From the NCBI GenBank assembly GCA_003220685.1, contig QHTE01000045.1, positions 68,989 to 132,988 of the forward strand: DNA of 64,000 bases, in the 5' to 3' direction. The notes under the pieces were generated by a model. The model worked only from the letters and a program-made list of their open reading frames with translations, made no database searches and had not been told where the DNA came from. The translations under genes were made by a program, and so were the position numbers. This stretch comes from Candidatus Rokuibacteriota bacterium. Its GTDB lineage: Bacteria > Methylomirabilota > Methylomirabilia > Rokubacteriales > CSP1-6. Shown here in pieces: positions 33,417-40,079 of the stretch (positions within the stretch are counted from its first letter, which is position 1; the number at the start of each line of letters is the position of its first letter).

Positions 33417-34021
33417 CCGTTCCCAATAGCATTCTTCTGGTGCGGCATGGCGAGACCGAATGGAATCGTGTCAGGCGGTTTCAGGGATGGAGCGACTCGC
33501 CGCTGACCGAGCGAGGCATCGCCCAGGCGGAGGCGATTGGCCGGCTATTGAGCCGCGTCGGCTGGACCGTCTCGGCCGAATTGGTGGCGAGCCCGATCGG
33601 TCGAGCGCGCCACACCGCCGAGATCATTCGCGCCTGCCTCCCCGGCGGGCCGCCGTTGCGGCTTGACGATCGGCTTCGGGAAATTTCGCTCGGCTCCTGG
33701 GAGGGGCTCGACCGCAGCGAGGTCACCGCGCGCGCACCCGGCATTTTCGACGGCGACGGCCGCCACGAGTGGTATTCCCGCGCGCCGGACGGCGAGACGT
33801 ATGAGGCGTTCAGCAGGCGCATCGCCGATTGGCTCGGGTCAGTCCGCGACAGATCGATCATCGCGCTGACGCACGGCATCGTGACGCGGGTATTGCGCGG
33901 CCTGTATACCGGTCTGCCTCGCGCGGCCGCTCTCAAGCTGCCGGTGCCGCAGGACCGGATCTTCAGGCTCTCGGCGGGTACGGTCGAAGAGATCGCCGTT
34001 GAGCGACTCGCGCCTCGATGA
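33413..34021 (+). CDS. Histidine phosphatase (phosphoglycerate mutase-like)
   Basis: A 202-residue histidine phosphatase. The catalytic RHG motif is in ILLVRHGETEWNRVRRFQGWSDSPLTERG near residue 12, the second Arg in LVASPIGRARHTAEII, the acid in REISLGSWEGL and the second His in IALTHGIVTRVL. The start is taken as TTG 33413, overlapping the cyclase TGA as TTGA. It is the only start codon close to the conserved N-terminus; the frame is otherwise open upstream as a shadow of the cyclase. Substrate unknown; relatives include alpha-ribazole phosphatase and fructose-bisphosphatase-like enzymes. Confidence 0.85.
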   Translation: MTVPNSILLVRHGETEWNRVRRFQGWSDSPLTERGIAQAEAIGRLLSRVGWTVSAELVASPIGRARHTAEIIRACLPGGPPLRLDDRLREISLGSWEGLDRSEVTARAPGIFDGDGRHEWYSRAPDGETYEAFSRRIADWLGSVRDRSIIALTHGIVTRVLRGLYTGLPRAAALKLPVPQDRIFRLSAGTVEEIAVERLAPR

Positions 34022-34037
34022 TCCGGCACCGATGCGA

Positions 34038-34577
34038 TCACGTGACGGTGTACGGAATTGGCCCGGCGTACTCCGTGTGCAATGCGGTCCAGCGCGTCGC
34101 CCAGAGTCGCGCGAGCGTGGCGCCGAGTTGGGTCAGATGCAGGCGGTCGTGCTCCACCCACGCGGCCAGAATGTCGAGGCCCGACAGCCCTCCCGTTCGC
34201 GGATGCGGGACCACGGTCGTGAGACGCGGCGGCGTGACCGTGGCCAGCCAGCCGAGACTGGCCGCCCGCCTCTCGCGAAAGGCCGCGAACGCTCGCGGGC
34301 CGTCGTCCTCGAGATAGCGGCGCTCGGTCGCCCACCGCTCGGGGTCGATCGGCGTGAAGCGCCGGCCGCCGTCGAGTACCACCTGCAGGCGCGCGCCGAA
34401 ATCCTCGACCTCCTCGTCACGAAGGTGACAGACGATCTCGACCGGCGCCCACTCCGCAGCGGCGGGACGCGCCCGCCACGCGGAGGCGTCGAGATCGTTC
34501 AGCAAGGCGTCGAGCACCAGCGGAAATCGCGCGAGCTCGATCCGGGCGTTCGTCAGGACGTCGCCGGGGTCGTGCAC
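34038..34577 (-). CDS. DinB family protein
   Basis: A 179-residue four-helix-bundle protein of the DinB/YfiT superfamily. The three metal-ligand histidines of the family fit CHLRDEEVEDF (first) and EHDRLHLTQL (second and third). GTG 34577 is chosen because GGAGG lies nine bases upstream and the conserved DALLNDLDASAWRARPAAAEWAPVEIVCHL begins shortly after. The members are metal-dependent, often thiol-S-transferases or stress-induced proteins of unknown role. The gene faces the phosphatase (16 bp apart) and diverges from the broken SDR gene. Confidence 0.82.
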   Translation of the reverse strand: MHDPGDVLTNARIELARFPLVLDALLNDLDASAWRARPAAAEWAPVEIVCHLRDEEVEDFGARLQVVLDGGRRFTPIDPERWATERRYLEDDGPRAFAAFRERRAASLGWLATVTPPRLTTVVPHPRTGGLSGLDILAAWVEHDRLHLTQLGATLARLWATRWTALHTEYAGPIPYTVT

Positions 34578-34580
34578 GTC

Positions 34581-34610
34581 TTGACACCTCCTTCGTCCGC
34601 GCTGTATAGC
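34581..34610 (+). promoter_or_regulatory. TTGACA-18-TATAGC promoter, divergent region
   Basis: TTGACA (34581-34586) and TATAGC (34605-34610) with an 18-base spacer point toward the decayed SDR gene at 34654. The complementary strand reads GCTATACAG, a -10-like box for the DinB gene, and the TTGACA overlaps that gene's Shine-Dalgarno region. It is a compact divergent promoter. Confidence 0.5.
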
Positions 34611-34653
34611 CCTCGCAGCACCACACCACGAACCCGAGCATGAGGATACTCGC

Positions 34654-35270
34654 ATGGGACGTCTCGACGGGCGCGTCGCGCTCGTGACGGGAGCAGGGCG
34701 CGGCTTCGGCCGCGCGATCGCGCTGGCCTTCGGGCTTGAGGGCGCGGACGTGGCGGTGAACTACAACACCAGCGCCGCCGGGGCGAAGGAAGTCGTCGCG
34801 GAGATCGAGCGGCTCGGCCGGCGCGCCGAGGCGGTGCACGCCGACGTCGCCCGCGCGGACCATGTGGACGCGATGGTGGAGCGGGTGCTCGCGCGCTTCG
34901 GCCGGCTCGACATCCTCGTCAACAACGCCGGCGTGATGACCCGCGCGGCCAGTTCCTCGACGTCCCGATCGCGAGCTACGACTCGATGTTCGCCATCAAC
35001 GTGACCGGCCCGTTCCTCTGCACGCAGCGTGCGCTGCGTCCGATGGTCGCCGCGCGCTACGGCCGCATCATCAACTTCTCCACCCAGCTCGTGCGCGCCT
35101 CGGTCGGCACCGGCGGCGTTGCCGCCTACGCCGCGACCAAGGGCGCCATCGTGCGCCACCTCGGGCAGGTCGAGGACGTCGCCTACTGCGCGGTCTTTCT
35201 GGCGGCCGAACAAGCCCACTACCTCACCGGCCAGGTGCTCCAGCCCAACGGGGGCTGGGTCACGGCCTGA
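34654..35270 (+). pseudogene. SDR-family oxidoreductase, frameshifted and internally deleted
   Basis: Short-chain dehydrogenase. The first frame (34654 to about 34950) has the NAD site VTGAGRGFGRAIALAFG and LVNNAGVMTR. The homology then continues one frame over with FLDVPIASYDSMFAINVTG, so one base is lost (or two gained) near 34945. In the second frame the active site YAATKGAIV is followed directly by RHLGQVEDVAYCAVFLAAEQ and GQVLQPNGGWVTA. The 50 or so residues that normally lie between the Lys helix and this segment (PGxxxT substrate loop) are missing. The promoter is intact. A translated product would lack the catalytic loop, so it is a pseudogene or an assembly artefact. Confidence 0.82.
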
Positions 35271-35308
35271 GAGCCGCGGTCGACCGGCGCCCGCTGCGTG
35301 CGGCCAGG

Positions 35309-35469
35309 ATGCGCGATCCGATCGTTCTCGCGACCTGCCGCGCCTGGCCCGAGCTGAGCCCGAGCGATCGCTGTCTGGCCCTGATACTCGAGCAGCGGGG
35401 GTTCCGCGTCGAGCGGGCCCCGTGGATCGCTTCGCCGAGGCGCTCACCGCCCGCCTGAGCGCGGCTTGA
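35309..35469 (+). pseudogene. ATP-grasp protein remnant (N- and C-terminal ends joined)
   Basis: From ATG 35309 the frame reads PIVLATCRAWPELSPSDRC, LALILEQRGFRVERAPW, the usual N-terminal strand-helix of the RimK-like ATP-grasp proteins (IALVTxxxxPDLxxDDxxLxxALxxRG). It then stops at 35456, while the neighbouring frame gives DRFAEALTARLSAA and stop, like the C-terminal helix of the same proteins. All the central ATP-grasp domain (about 230 residues) is missing. It directly follows the deleted SDR gene and looks like the same type of event. Confidence 0.5.
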
Positions 35470-35527
35470 CAGTCGATGGGCGGCCGACCGATCATCATTA
35501 GAACGTTCGATTTTCCGGAGGGACGCA

Positions 35528-36271
35528 ATGGCGATGACGTCGCTGGAACGGGCCGAGGCAGCCGAGCACGCGATGAGCCAGGAGCTCGATCGGATCGTCG
35601 TGAAGTCGGTGATCTATACATCGGGTGAGCGCGATCCGCGCCAGCCGCTGTCGCCCCAGCAGAGCCAGGGCAGGCTCTACATGATGGGCGACGACCCGCG
35701 GCTGCCGCGCATGCCCGAAAAGCCGACCCTCTTCGATTTCTTCAAGTACCGCTTCGGGCCCTCCACGCACGTGCTCCAGAGCGCGCGCCTGGCGAAGAAG
35801 AACGGCCTCGACGAGAAGATCGTGCTGGCGTGCCTGCTCCACGATATCTCGGTCATGGGCTTCATCCGCGGCGATCACGGCTACTGGGGTGCGCAGCTCG
35901 TCGAGCCCTACGTCGACGAGGAAGTGAGCTGGGCGATCCGTCATCATCAGGTGCTTCGATTCTTCGCCGACGAATCGTACGGCTACAAGTACCCGGACTC
36001 CTACATCCGGCTCTTCGGCGCGGACTATCAGCCCGAGCCGCACATTCAAGAGGCCTACCGGCGCGCGCGTGAGCACAAGTGGTACGAGACGTGCCGCCTC
36101 ATCACCGTGAACGACCTCTACGCGTTCGATCCGAACGTGCGCGTCGAGCTCGAGGAGTTCACCGACGTCGTCGGCCGCCACTTCCGCCAGCCGAAGGAAG
36201 GGCTCGGCTTCGACCAGAGCCCGTCGGCGCACATGTGGAGGACGATGAACCACCCGACGAAATATCTGTAA
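35528..36271 (+). CDS. HD-domain phosphohydrolase-like protein
   Basis: A 247-residue HD-superfamily protein. The metal ligands are in STHVLQSARLAKK (first His), LACLLHDISVMGF (HD pair) and SWAIRHHQVLRFF (later histidines), matching the H...HD...H...D order with the last Asp likely in ITVNDLYAFDPN. The ATG at 35528 follows GGAGGGA. It resembles the myo-inositol oxygenase-like/HD-related hydrolases used in catabolism, but no diagnostic motif distinguishes them. A TTGACA at 35466 with a CATTAGAAC region may be its promoter. It stands alone and is convergent with the GNAT gene. Confidence 0.78.
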   Translation: MAMTSLERAEAAEHAMSQELDRIVVKSVIYTSGERDPRQPLSPQQSQGRLYMMGDDPRLPRMPEKPTLFDFFKYRFGPSTHVLQSARLAKKNGLDEKIVLACLLHDISVMGFIRGDHGYWGAQLVEPYVDEEVSWAIRHHQVLRFFADESYGYKYPDSYIRLFGADYQPEPHIQEAYRRAREHKWYETCRLITVNDLYAFDPNVRVELEEFTDVVGRHFRQPKEGLGFDQSPSAHMWRTMNHPTKYL

Positions 36272-36280
36272 GCCGGCCGC

Positions 36281-36316
36281 GGAGCGCCGGCGACCGCCTA
36301 GGTGAGCCGGCGCTCC
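36281..36316. terminator. Long perfect inverted repeat between convergent genes
   Basis: GGAGCGCCGGC (36281-36291) is perfectly complementary to GCCGGCGCTCC (36306-36316), an 11-bp stem with a 14-base loop. The stop codon of the leftward acetyltransferase (36298-36300) is in the loop. It is a strong candidate bidirectional terminator without T-tract. Confidence 0.55.
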
Positions 36317-36789
36317 ATCAGCACCCACGTAGGCTCGGTGTAGCCCTCGTGGCGACGAAACTCGAAGTCCTCGAAGCCGCACGATCTGAAGAGCTGGCGG
36401 TTTTCTTCCAGCTCGAGCCGCACGCCGAGCGTCATGCGCGGCAGCCGGCGCCGGCGGGCCTCGCGCTCGGCTTCGCCGACCAGCGCTCGCGCGATGCCCT
36501 GCCTTCGGCAGGCCGGATCGACGGAGACGCGGCTGATGTAGAGCGCGTCGTCCTCCACTTCCCACAGGACGGCGCCGACGACGACGCCTCCACGCTCCAG
36601 CACCGCGCCCCCACCGCGCGCAAGGTGCGCGGCGACGATGGCGGCGGTCTCCTTCAGGGCGCTCGACGGCGGGTCGGTCGTCCTCGGCTGCGCGGCGAAC
36701 GCGCGCCGGACGAGATCGGCGATAACCGTGGCATCCGCCGCGGTCGCGATGCGGATCGAGTGAGGACGCGCGCGCTCGACACTGGCCAC
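36298..36789 (-). CDS. GNAT family N-acetyltransferase
   Basis: A 163-residue acetyltransferase. The acetyl-CoA site is VSVDPACRRQGIARALVGEAEREARRRRL (Q/RxxGxG/A pattern as RRQGIA), preceded by strand 4 LYISRVSV and followed by NRQLFRSCGFEDFEF. Start is GTG 36789. A perfect TATAAT lies six bases upstream on that strand, implying leaderless translation. The nitroreductase gene on the same strand ends 16 bp upstream, so the GNAT gene has both its own promoter and possible read-through. Acceptor substrate unknown. Confidence 0.85.
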   Translation of the reverse strand: MASVERARPHSIRIATAADATVIADLVRRAFAAQPRTTDPPSSALKETAAIVAAHLARGGGAVLERGGVVVGAVLWEVEDDALYISRVSVDPACRRQGIARALVGEAEREARRRRLPRMTLGVRLELEENRQLFRSCGFEDFEFRRHEGYTEPTWVLMERRLT

Positions 36790-36795
36790 ATTTCG

Positions 36796-36801
36796 ATTAT
36801 A
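36796..36801 (-). promoter_or_regulatory. TATAAT -10 box six bases before a GTG start
   Basis: Minus-strand TATAAT followed by CGAAAT and then GTG of the acetyltransferase gene. This spacing puts the transcription start on or beside the start codon. Confidence 0.45.
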
Positions 36802-36805
36802 GAGA

Positions 36806-37426
36806 TCAGAGCGCCAGGCCCCAACGATCCGCGAAGGCCACCTCGCGCACCGGCCGGCGCGGCGGACGGCCGAATTTTCCGAGCGGATAGCCCAGCGGGA
36901 TCAGGGCGGCTGTCTCGACGTCCGCCGGGATCGCGAGCAGCTCCTTCACCTGCGCGTCGCGGAACCGGTGAATGGTCGTGATGCAGCTTCCGACGTCGAG
37001 CGCGCGCGCCGCGAGCATGATGTTCTGCACGGCCGGGTAGATCGACGCGCCGGTGGTCAGGCTCGCCTTGACGCCGGGGTCGAGCGAGACGCACGCCAGA
37101 ACGATCACCGGCGCCTCGCCGAGGTGCTCGGCCAGATGTCGGGCCGATGCCAGCATCTTGCCCGCCGGACTGTCCGGCGGCTCTTTCGCCGCTCCGGCGT
37201 AGTAGGGCACCTTCATCAGCTCGCCCCACGCCTCGCGGTAGAGCTCGCCGAGCCGCGCGCGCTTGGCCCGGTCGCGCACCACGACGAAGCTCCAGTTCTG
37301 GCGGTTTCCGCCGCTCGGCGCACAGATGGCCGCGTCCATGATCCTTCTCAACGCGTCCTCGGGGATGGCATCCGACTTGAGGCGTCGCATCGCGCGCTGC
37401 GTGGTCACGACATCAAAGAAGTCCAT
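36806..37426 (-). CDS. Nitroreductase family protein
   Basis: A 206-residue FMN-dependent oxidoreductase. The N-terminal AMRRLKSDAIPEDALRRIMDAAICAPSGGNRQNWSFVVV carries the FMN phosphate-binding Arg residues and the PSGGNxQ motif. The central MLAARALDVGSCITTIHRFRDAQVKELLAIP and C-terminal AALIPLGYPLGKFG are family-typical. It reduces nitro compounds, quinones or enones with NAD(P)H, usually as a dimer. ATG 37426 is only 42 bp from the divergent enoyl-CoA hydratase start. Confidence 0.9.
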   Translation of the reverse strand: MDFFDVVTTQRAMRRLKSDAIPEDALRRIMDAAICAPSGGNRQNWSFVVVRDRAKRARLGELYREAWGELMKVPYYAGAAKEPPDSPAGKMLASARHLAEHLGEAPVIVLACVSLDPGVKASLTTGASIYPAVQNIMLAARALDVGSCITTIHRFRDAQVKELLAIPADVETAALIPLGYPLGKFGRPPRRPVREVAFADRWGLAL

Positions 37427-37468
37427 GTGCCCTCCGGGGTATATTCGAGGTCCTTATAGGAGAGGACC

Positions 37469-38269
37469 ATGCCCGACTACAAGTGCCTGATCTACGAAGT
37501 GAAGGACGCCGTCGCCACGCTCACCCTGAACCGCCCCGAGCGCCTGAACGCGCTCGGCGACACGTTGCGCGACGACCTCTACGACGCGGTCCTCCGGGCG
37601 AGTCAGGACCCGGAGATCCGCGTGCTGGTCGTGACGGGCGCCGGCAAGGGCTTCTGCGCCGGCGGCGACGTCAAGGCCATGAACGACACGAAGGAAGGCC
37701 GCGCGCCGGCGCGCCCGCTCGAGGACAAGGTGGCCCCGCTGCGCGACCGCGTGCTCCTGGCCATGCGCGACGCGCCCAAGCCCGTGATCGCCGCGGTCAA
37801 CGGCGCCGCGGCCGGCGCCGGCATGAACCTGGCGCTCGGCTGCGACATCCGCCTGGCCTCGACCACCGCCCGGTTCACCCAGGCGTTCGTCAAGCGCGGG
37901 CTGCATCCCGACTGGGGCGGGACGTACTTCCTGCCCCGCCTGGTCGGCATGGCCAAGGCGTGCGAGCTCATTTTCACCGGCGAGATCATCGACGCGCAGG
38001 AGGCGCTGCGGCTCGGGATCGTGAACGCCGTCTACGCGCCCGAAGAGCTCATGCCGGCCGCCTACGAGCTCGCGCGAAAGATCGCCGCGGGCCCGCCGGT
38101 CGCCATCCGGCTGGCCAAGCGCGCCCTCTACCACAGCGAGGAGACCGATCTGCGCGGGGCGCTCGAGTTCGAGACGTTCGCCCAGAACGTCTGCTCCGAG
38201 ACGGAGGACGCGCGTGAGGGCATCCGCGCGTTCGTCGAGAAGCGCGCGCCGTCGTTCAAGGGTCGCTGA
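37469..38269 (+). CDS. Enoyl-CoA hydratase/isomerase (crotonase) family protein
   Basis: A 266-residue crotonase. The oxyanion-hole segments are VLVVTGAGKGFCAGGDVKAM and AAVNGAAAGAGMNLALGCDIRLAS. The catalytic-Glu segment, usually FxxPEIxLG, reads TQAFVKRGLHPDWGG, so the first Glu is absent. A second Glu is in AKACELIFTGEIIDAQEALRLGIVN. The enzyme is therefore more likely an isomerase, hydrolase or a hydratase variant than a classic hydratase. GGAGAGG precedes ATG 37469, and TATATT at 37440 may be the -10. Ends in an inverted repeat shared with the convergent RidA-repeat gene. Confidence 0.88.
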   Translation: MPDYKCLIYEVKDAVATLTLNRPERLNALGDTLRDDLYDAVLRASQDPEIRVLVVTGAGKGFCAGGDVKAMNDTKEGRAPARPLEDKVAPLRDRVLLAMRDAPKPVIAAVNGAAAGAGMNLALGCDIRLASTTARFTQAFVKRGLHPDWGGTYFLPRLVGMAKACELIFTGEIIDAQEALRLGIVNAVYAPEELMPAAYELARKIAAGPPVAIRLAKRALYHSEETDLRGALEFETFAQNVCSETEDAREGIRAFVEKRAPSFKGR

Positions 38270-38300
38270 GCCGCTCGGCGCGCGGCCGCGGCCGGCTCAG
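38266..38300. terminator. Inverted repeat spanning two convergent stop codons
   Basis: CTGAGCCG (38266-38273) pairs with CGGCTCAG (38293-38300). The TGA of the crotonase gene is in the left arm and the TGA of the RidA-repeat gene in the right arm. The 19-base loop is itself GC-rich and palindromic (GCGCGGCCGCGGCCG). Confidence 0.45.
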
Positions 38301-39544
38301 GGCACGGCCGCGATGAGATCGATCTCCACGAGGGTGCCGGGCACCAGCAGGCCGGTCGTGCCCACGCTCGTGCGCGGCGGCGGTACGGGGAAGAACTCTC
38401 GCCACGCCTCGTCGAAGCCGGCGAAGTTGGCGAGGTCGGTGTGGAACACCTGGGCCTTGACGACCTGGTCGAGCGAGGTGCCGGCGGCCTTGAACGTCTT
38501 CGCCAGATTTTCGAGCACATAGCGCGTCTGTCGCTGGATGCCCGAGCCGTAGAACGGAAACGCGGGGTCGACGCGCGCCTCGCGGGGCACGCCGGTCTGG
38601 TAGTCGCTCGCGATCTGACCCGCCGCGAACACGAGCTCGCCGACCCGCGTCGCCGGCGTGTAGTGCGCGAGCGGCCGGGGGATATCGGGCACCGATATCG
38701 ACTGCGCTCGGGCCGACGGAAGTGCCGCGATCAGATCGATCTCGACCAGCGTGTCCTTGACCAGGAGCCCGGTCGTGCCGACCGTCGTCCGCGGCGGCGG
38801 CGACGGGAAAAACTCGCGCCAGACTTCGTCGAACGCGAAGAAGTTGTTCAGGTCGGTGTGGAACACCTGGGCCTTGACGACGCGATCCAGCGACGTGCCG
38901 GCCGCCTCGAAGGTGCGCGCCAGGTTTTCGAGCACGTAGCGCGTCTGGCGCTTGATGTCGGATCCGTAGTACGGAAACTCCGGATCGACGCGCGCTTCCC
39001 GCGGTACGCCCGTCTTGAAATCGCTCGCGAGCTGACCGGCCGCGAAGACGAGATCACCCGCCACGACCGCCTCGGAGTAATTCGCCAGCGGCCGCGGTCC
39101 GCTCGACTGGACCACGCGCGCGGCCGCCCGCGGCATCGCGGCGGTGAGATCGACCTCGACGAGACAGCCCGGGACCAGGAGCCCGCTCGTGCCGATCGTC
39201 GTCCGCGGCGGCGGCGTCGGGAAGAATTCGCGCCAGACCTCGTCGAACCCGCTGAAGTGCCGGAGGTCCGTGAGAAACACCTGCGCCTTCACGACGTGGC
39301 TCAGCGAGGTGCCGGCGGCCTCGAACGTCTTTTTCAGATTCGCCAGCACGTAGCGCGTCTGCTTCTTGATCGCCGAGCCGTAGTAGGGGAACGCCGGGTC
39401 GACGCGCGCCTCGGGCGCCACGCCCTGCTTGAAGTCGCTCGCGAGGTGGCCGGCCGCGAACACGAGGTCGCCGGCGCGCGCGGCCGGCGTGTAGCTCGCC
39501 AGCGGCTGCGGGATGGTGGGTACGGAAATGTCGACCCTGGGCAC
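38297..39544 (-). CDS. Triple-RidA protein (three tandem YjgF/RidA domains)
   Basis: A 415-residue protein made of three consecutive RidA domains, residues about 8-137, 147-276 and 283-415. Each contains AGDLVFAAG/GELVFAAGQ, ARVDPxFPxYGS, QTRYVLxNLxxTFxAAGTSL, VVKAQVFxTDL, FDExWREFFP and PPPRTxxGTxGLL. The catalytic-type Arg is kept in all three (about 114, 252, 391), as is the acidic residue in LVEVDL/LVEIDL (about 130, 268, 407). Ordinary RidA (about 130 residues) is a homotrimer that deaminates reactive enamine/imine intermediates. Here a single chain could form the whole trimer. The GTG start is four bases after the UGSC selenoprotein stop, so the gene ends a three-gene operon. Domains 2 and 3 are the more alike. 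Confidence 0.92.
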   Translation of the reverse strand: MPRVDISVPTIPQPLASYTPAARAGDLVFAAGHLASDFKQGVAPEARVDPAFPYYGSAIKKQTRYVLANLKKTFEAAGTSLSHVVKAQVFLTDLRHFSGFDEVWREFFPTPPPRTTIGTSGLLVPGCLVEVDLTAAMPRAAARVVQSSGPRPLANYSEAVVAGDLVFAAGQLASDFKTGVPREARVDPEFPYYGSDIKRQTRYVLENLARTFEAAGTSLDRVVKAQVFHTDLNNFFAFDEVWREFFPSPPPRTTVGTTGLLVKDTLVEIDLIAALPSARAQSISVPDIPRPLAHYTPATRVGELVFAAGQIASDYQTGVPREARVDPAFPFYGSGIQRQTRYVLENLAKTFKAAGTSLDQVVKAQVFHTDLANFAGFDEAWREFFPVPPPRTSVGTTGLLVPGTLVEIDLIAAVP

Positions 39545-39548
39545 GCTC

Positions 39549-40079
39549 TCAATCGCGGACGCGCAGGAGTGCCAGGACCGCCTCCACCAGCCGATCGGCG
39601 CGCGCGTCGAGCTCCTTGTCGTCGAGATTGGCGATCGGATGGGGCATGTCGAGGAAGCGGTAGCCCGGCAGGCCCCAACTGGTCGCCATCGCCTCGCCGG
39701 TCGGGCGGAAGGGCTCCGTCACGATGGCGATGGCGGGCACGCCCACCCGCTCGAACAGGATCGCGTCGAGCACACTGCTCGACGAGCAGGACCCTCAGTC
39801 CCCGATGCCGGAGACGACGAAGTCCGCCTGCGATCGCAGTGCCTCGACTGACACCTCGTCGACCTCGTGGCTGGGCGAGCGCTTGCGCACCATGCGGGCC
39901 ACGGTCATGCCGTGACGACGGCCGAGCCGATCGGCCAGGCGCCGCAGCAGCACGTCCGAATTGAACTTCGTGTTCTCGACCAGCCCGATCCGAAGCCCGT
40001 CGAGCCGCGCTGGCCGCGGCGCGACCTTGACGTCGCGGCCGACGGGCGGCGCCGTGGGATCGAAGAGGGGCGCGCTCAT
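39549..40079 (-). CDS. UGSC family selenoprotein (in-frame TGA = Sec)
   Basis: A 176-residue product if the TGA at 39795-39797 is read as selenocysteine. The first part (from ATG 40079) has GLRIGLVENTKFNSDVLLRRL and ends SQADFVVSGIGD. After the TGA the same frame continues GSCSSSSVLDAILFERVGVP to a normal stop at 39549. The residues around the TGA read GIGD-U-GSC, the U-G-S-C motif for which the UGSC (seleno)protein family is named. A stem-loop fitting the bacterial SECIS rules starts 11 bases after the TGA. The ATG overlaps the upstream 346-aa gene (ATGA) and the stop is four bases before the triple-RidA gene. Family members resemble redox or selenol enzymes of unknown substrate. Automated callers would wrongly split this gene. 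Confidence 0.85.
39765..39797 (-). promoter_or_regulatory. SECIS-like hairpin downstream of Sec TGA
   Basis: On the minus strand the TGA (39797-39795) is followed by 11 bases and then GTCGAGCA-GTG-TGCTCGAC, an 8-bp perfect stem with a GTG loop (39783-39765). The distance from TGA to loop is 19 bases, the loop is 3 nt and its first base is G. This satisfies the known bacterial SECIS pattern (16-37 bases, loop 3-14 nt, G in the first two positions). Confidence 0.7.

Noticed and set aside
39549..39773. Separate short gene after the TGA
   Set aside because: Its N-terminus would begin in mid-domain, and the frame joins the upstream half through the UGSC motif.
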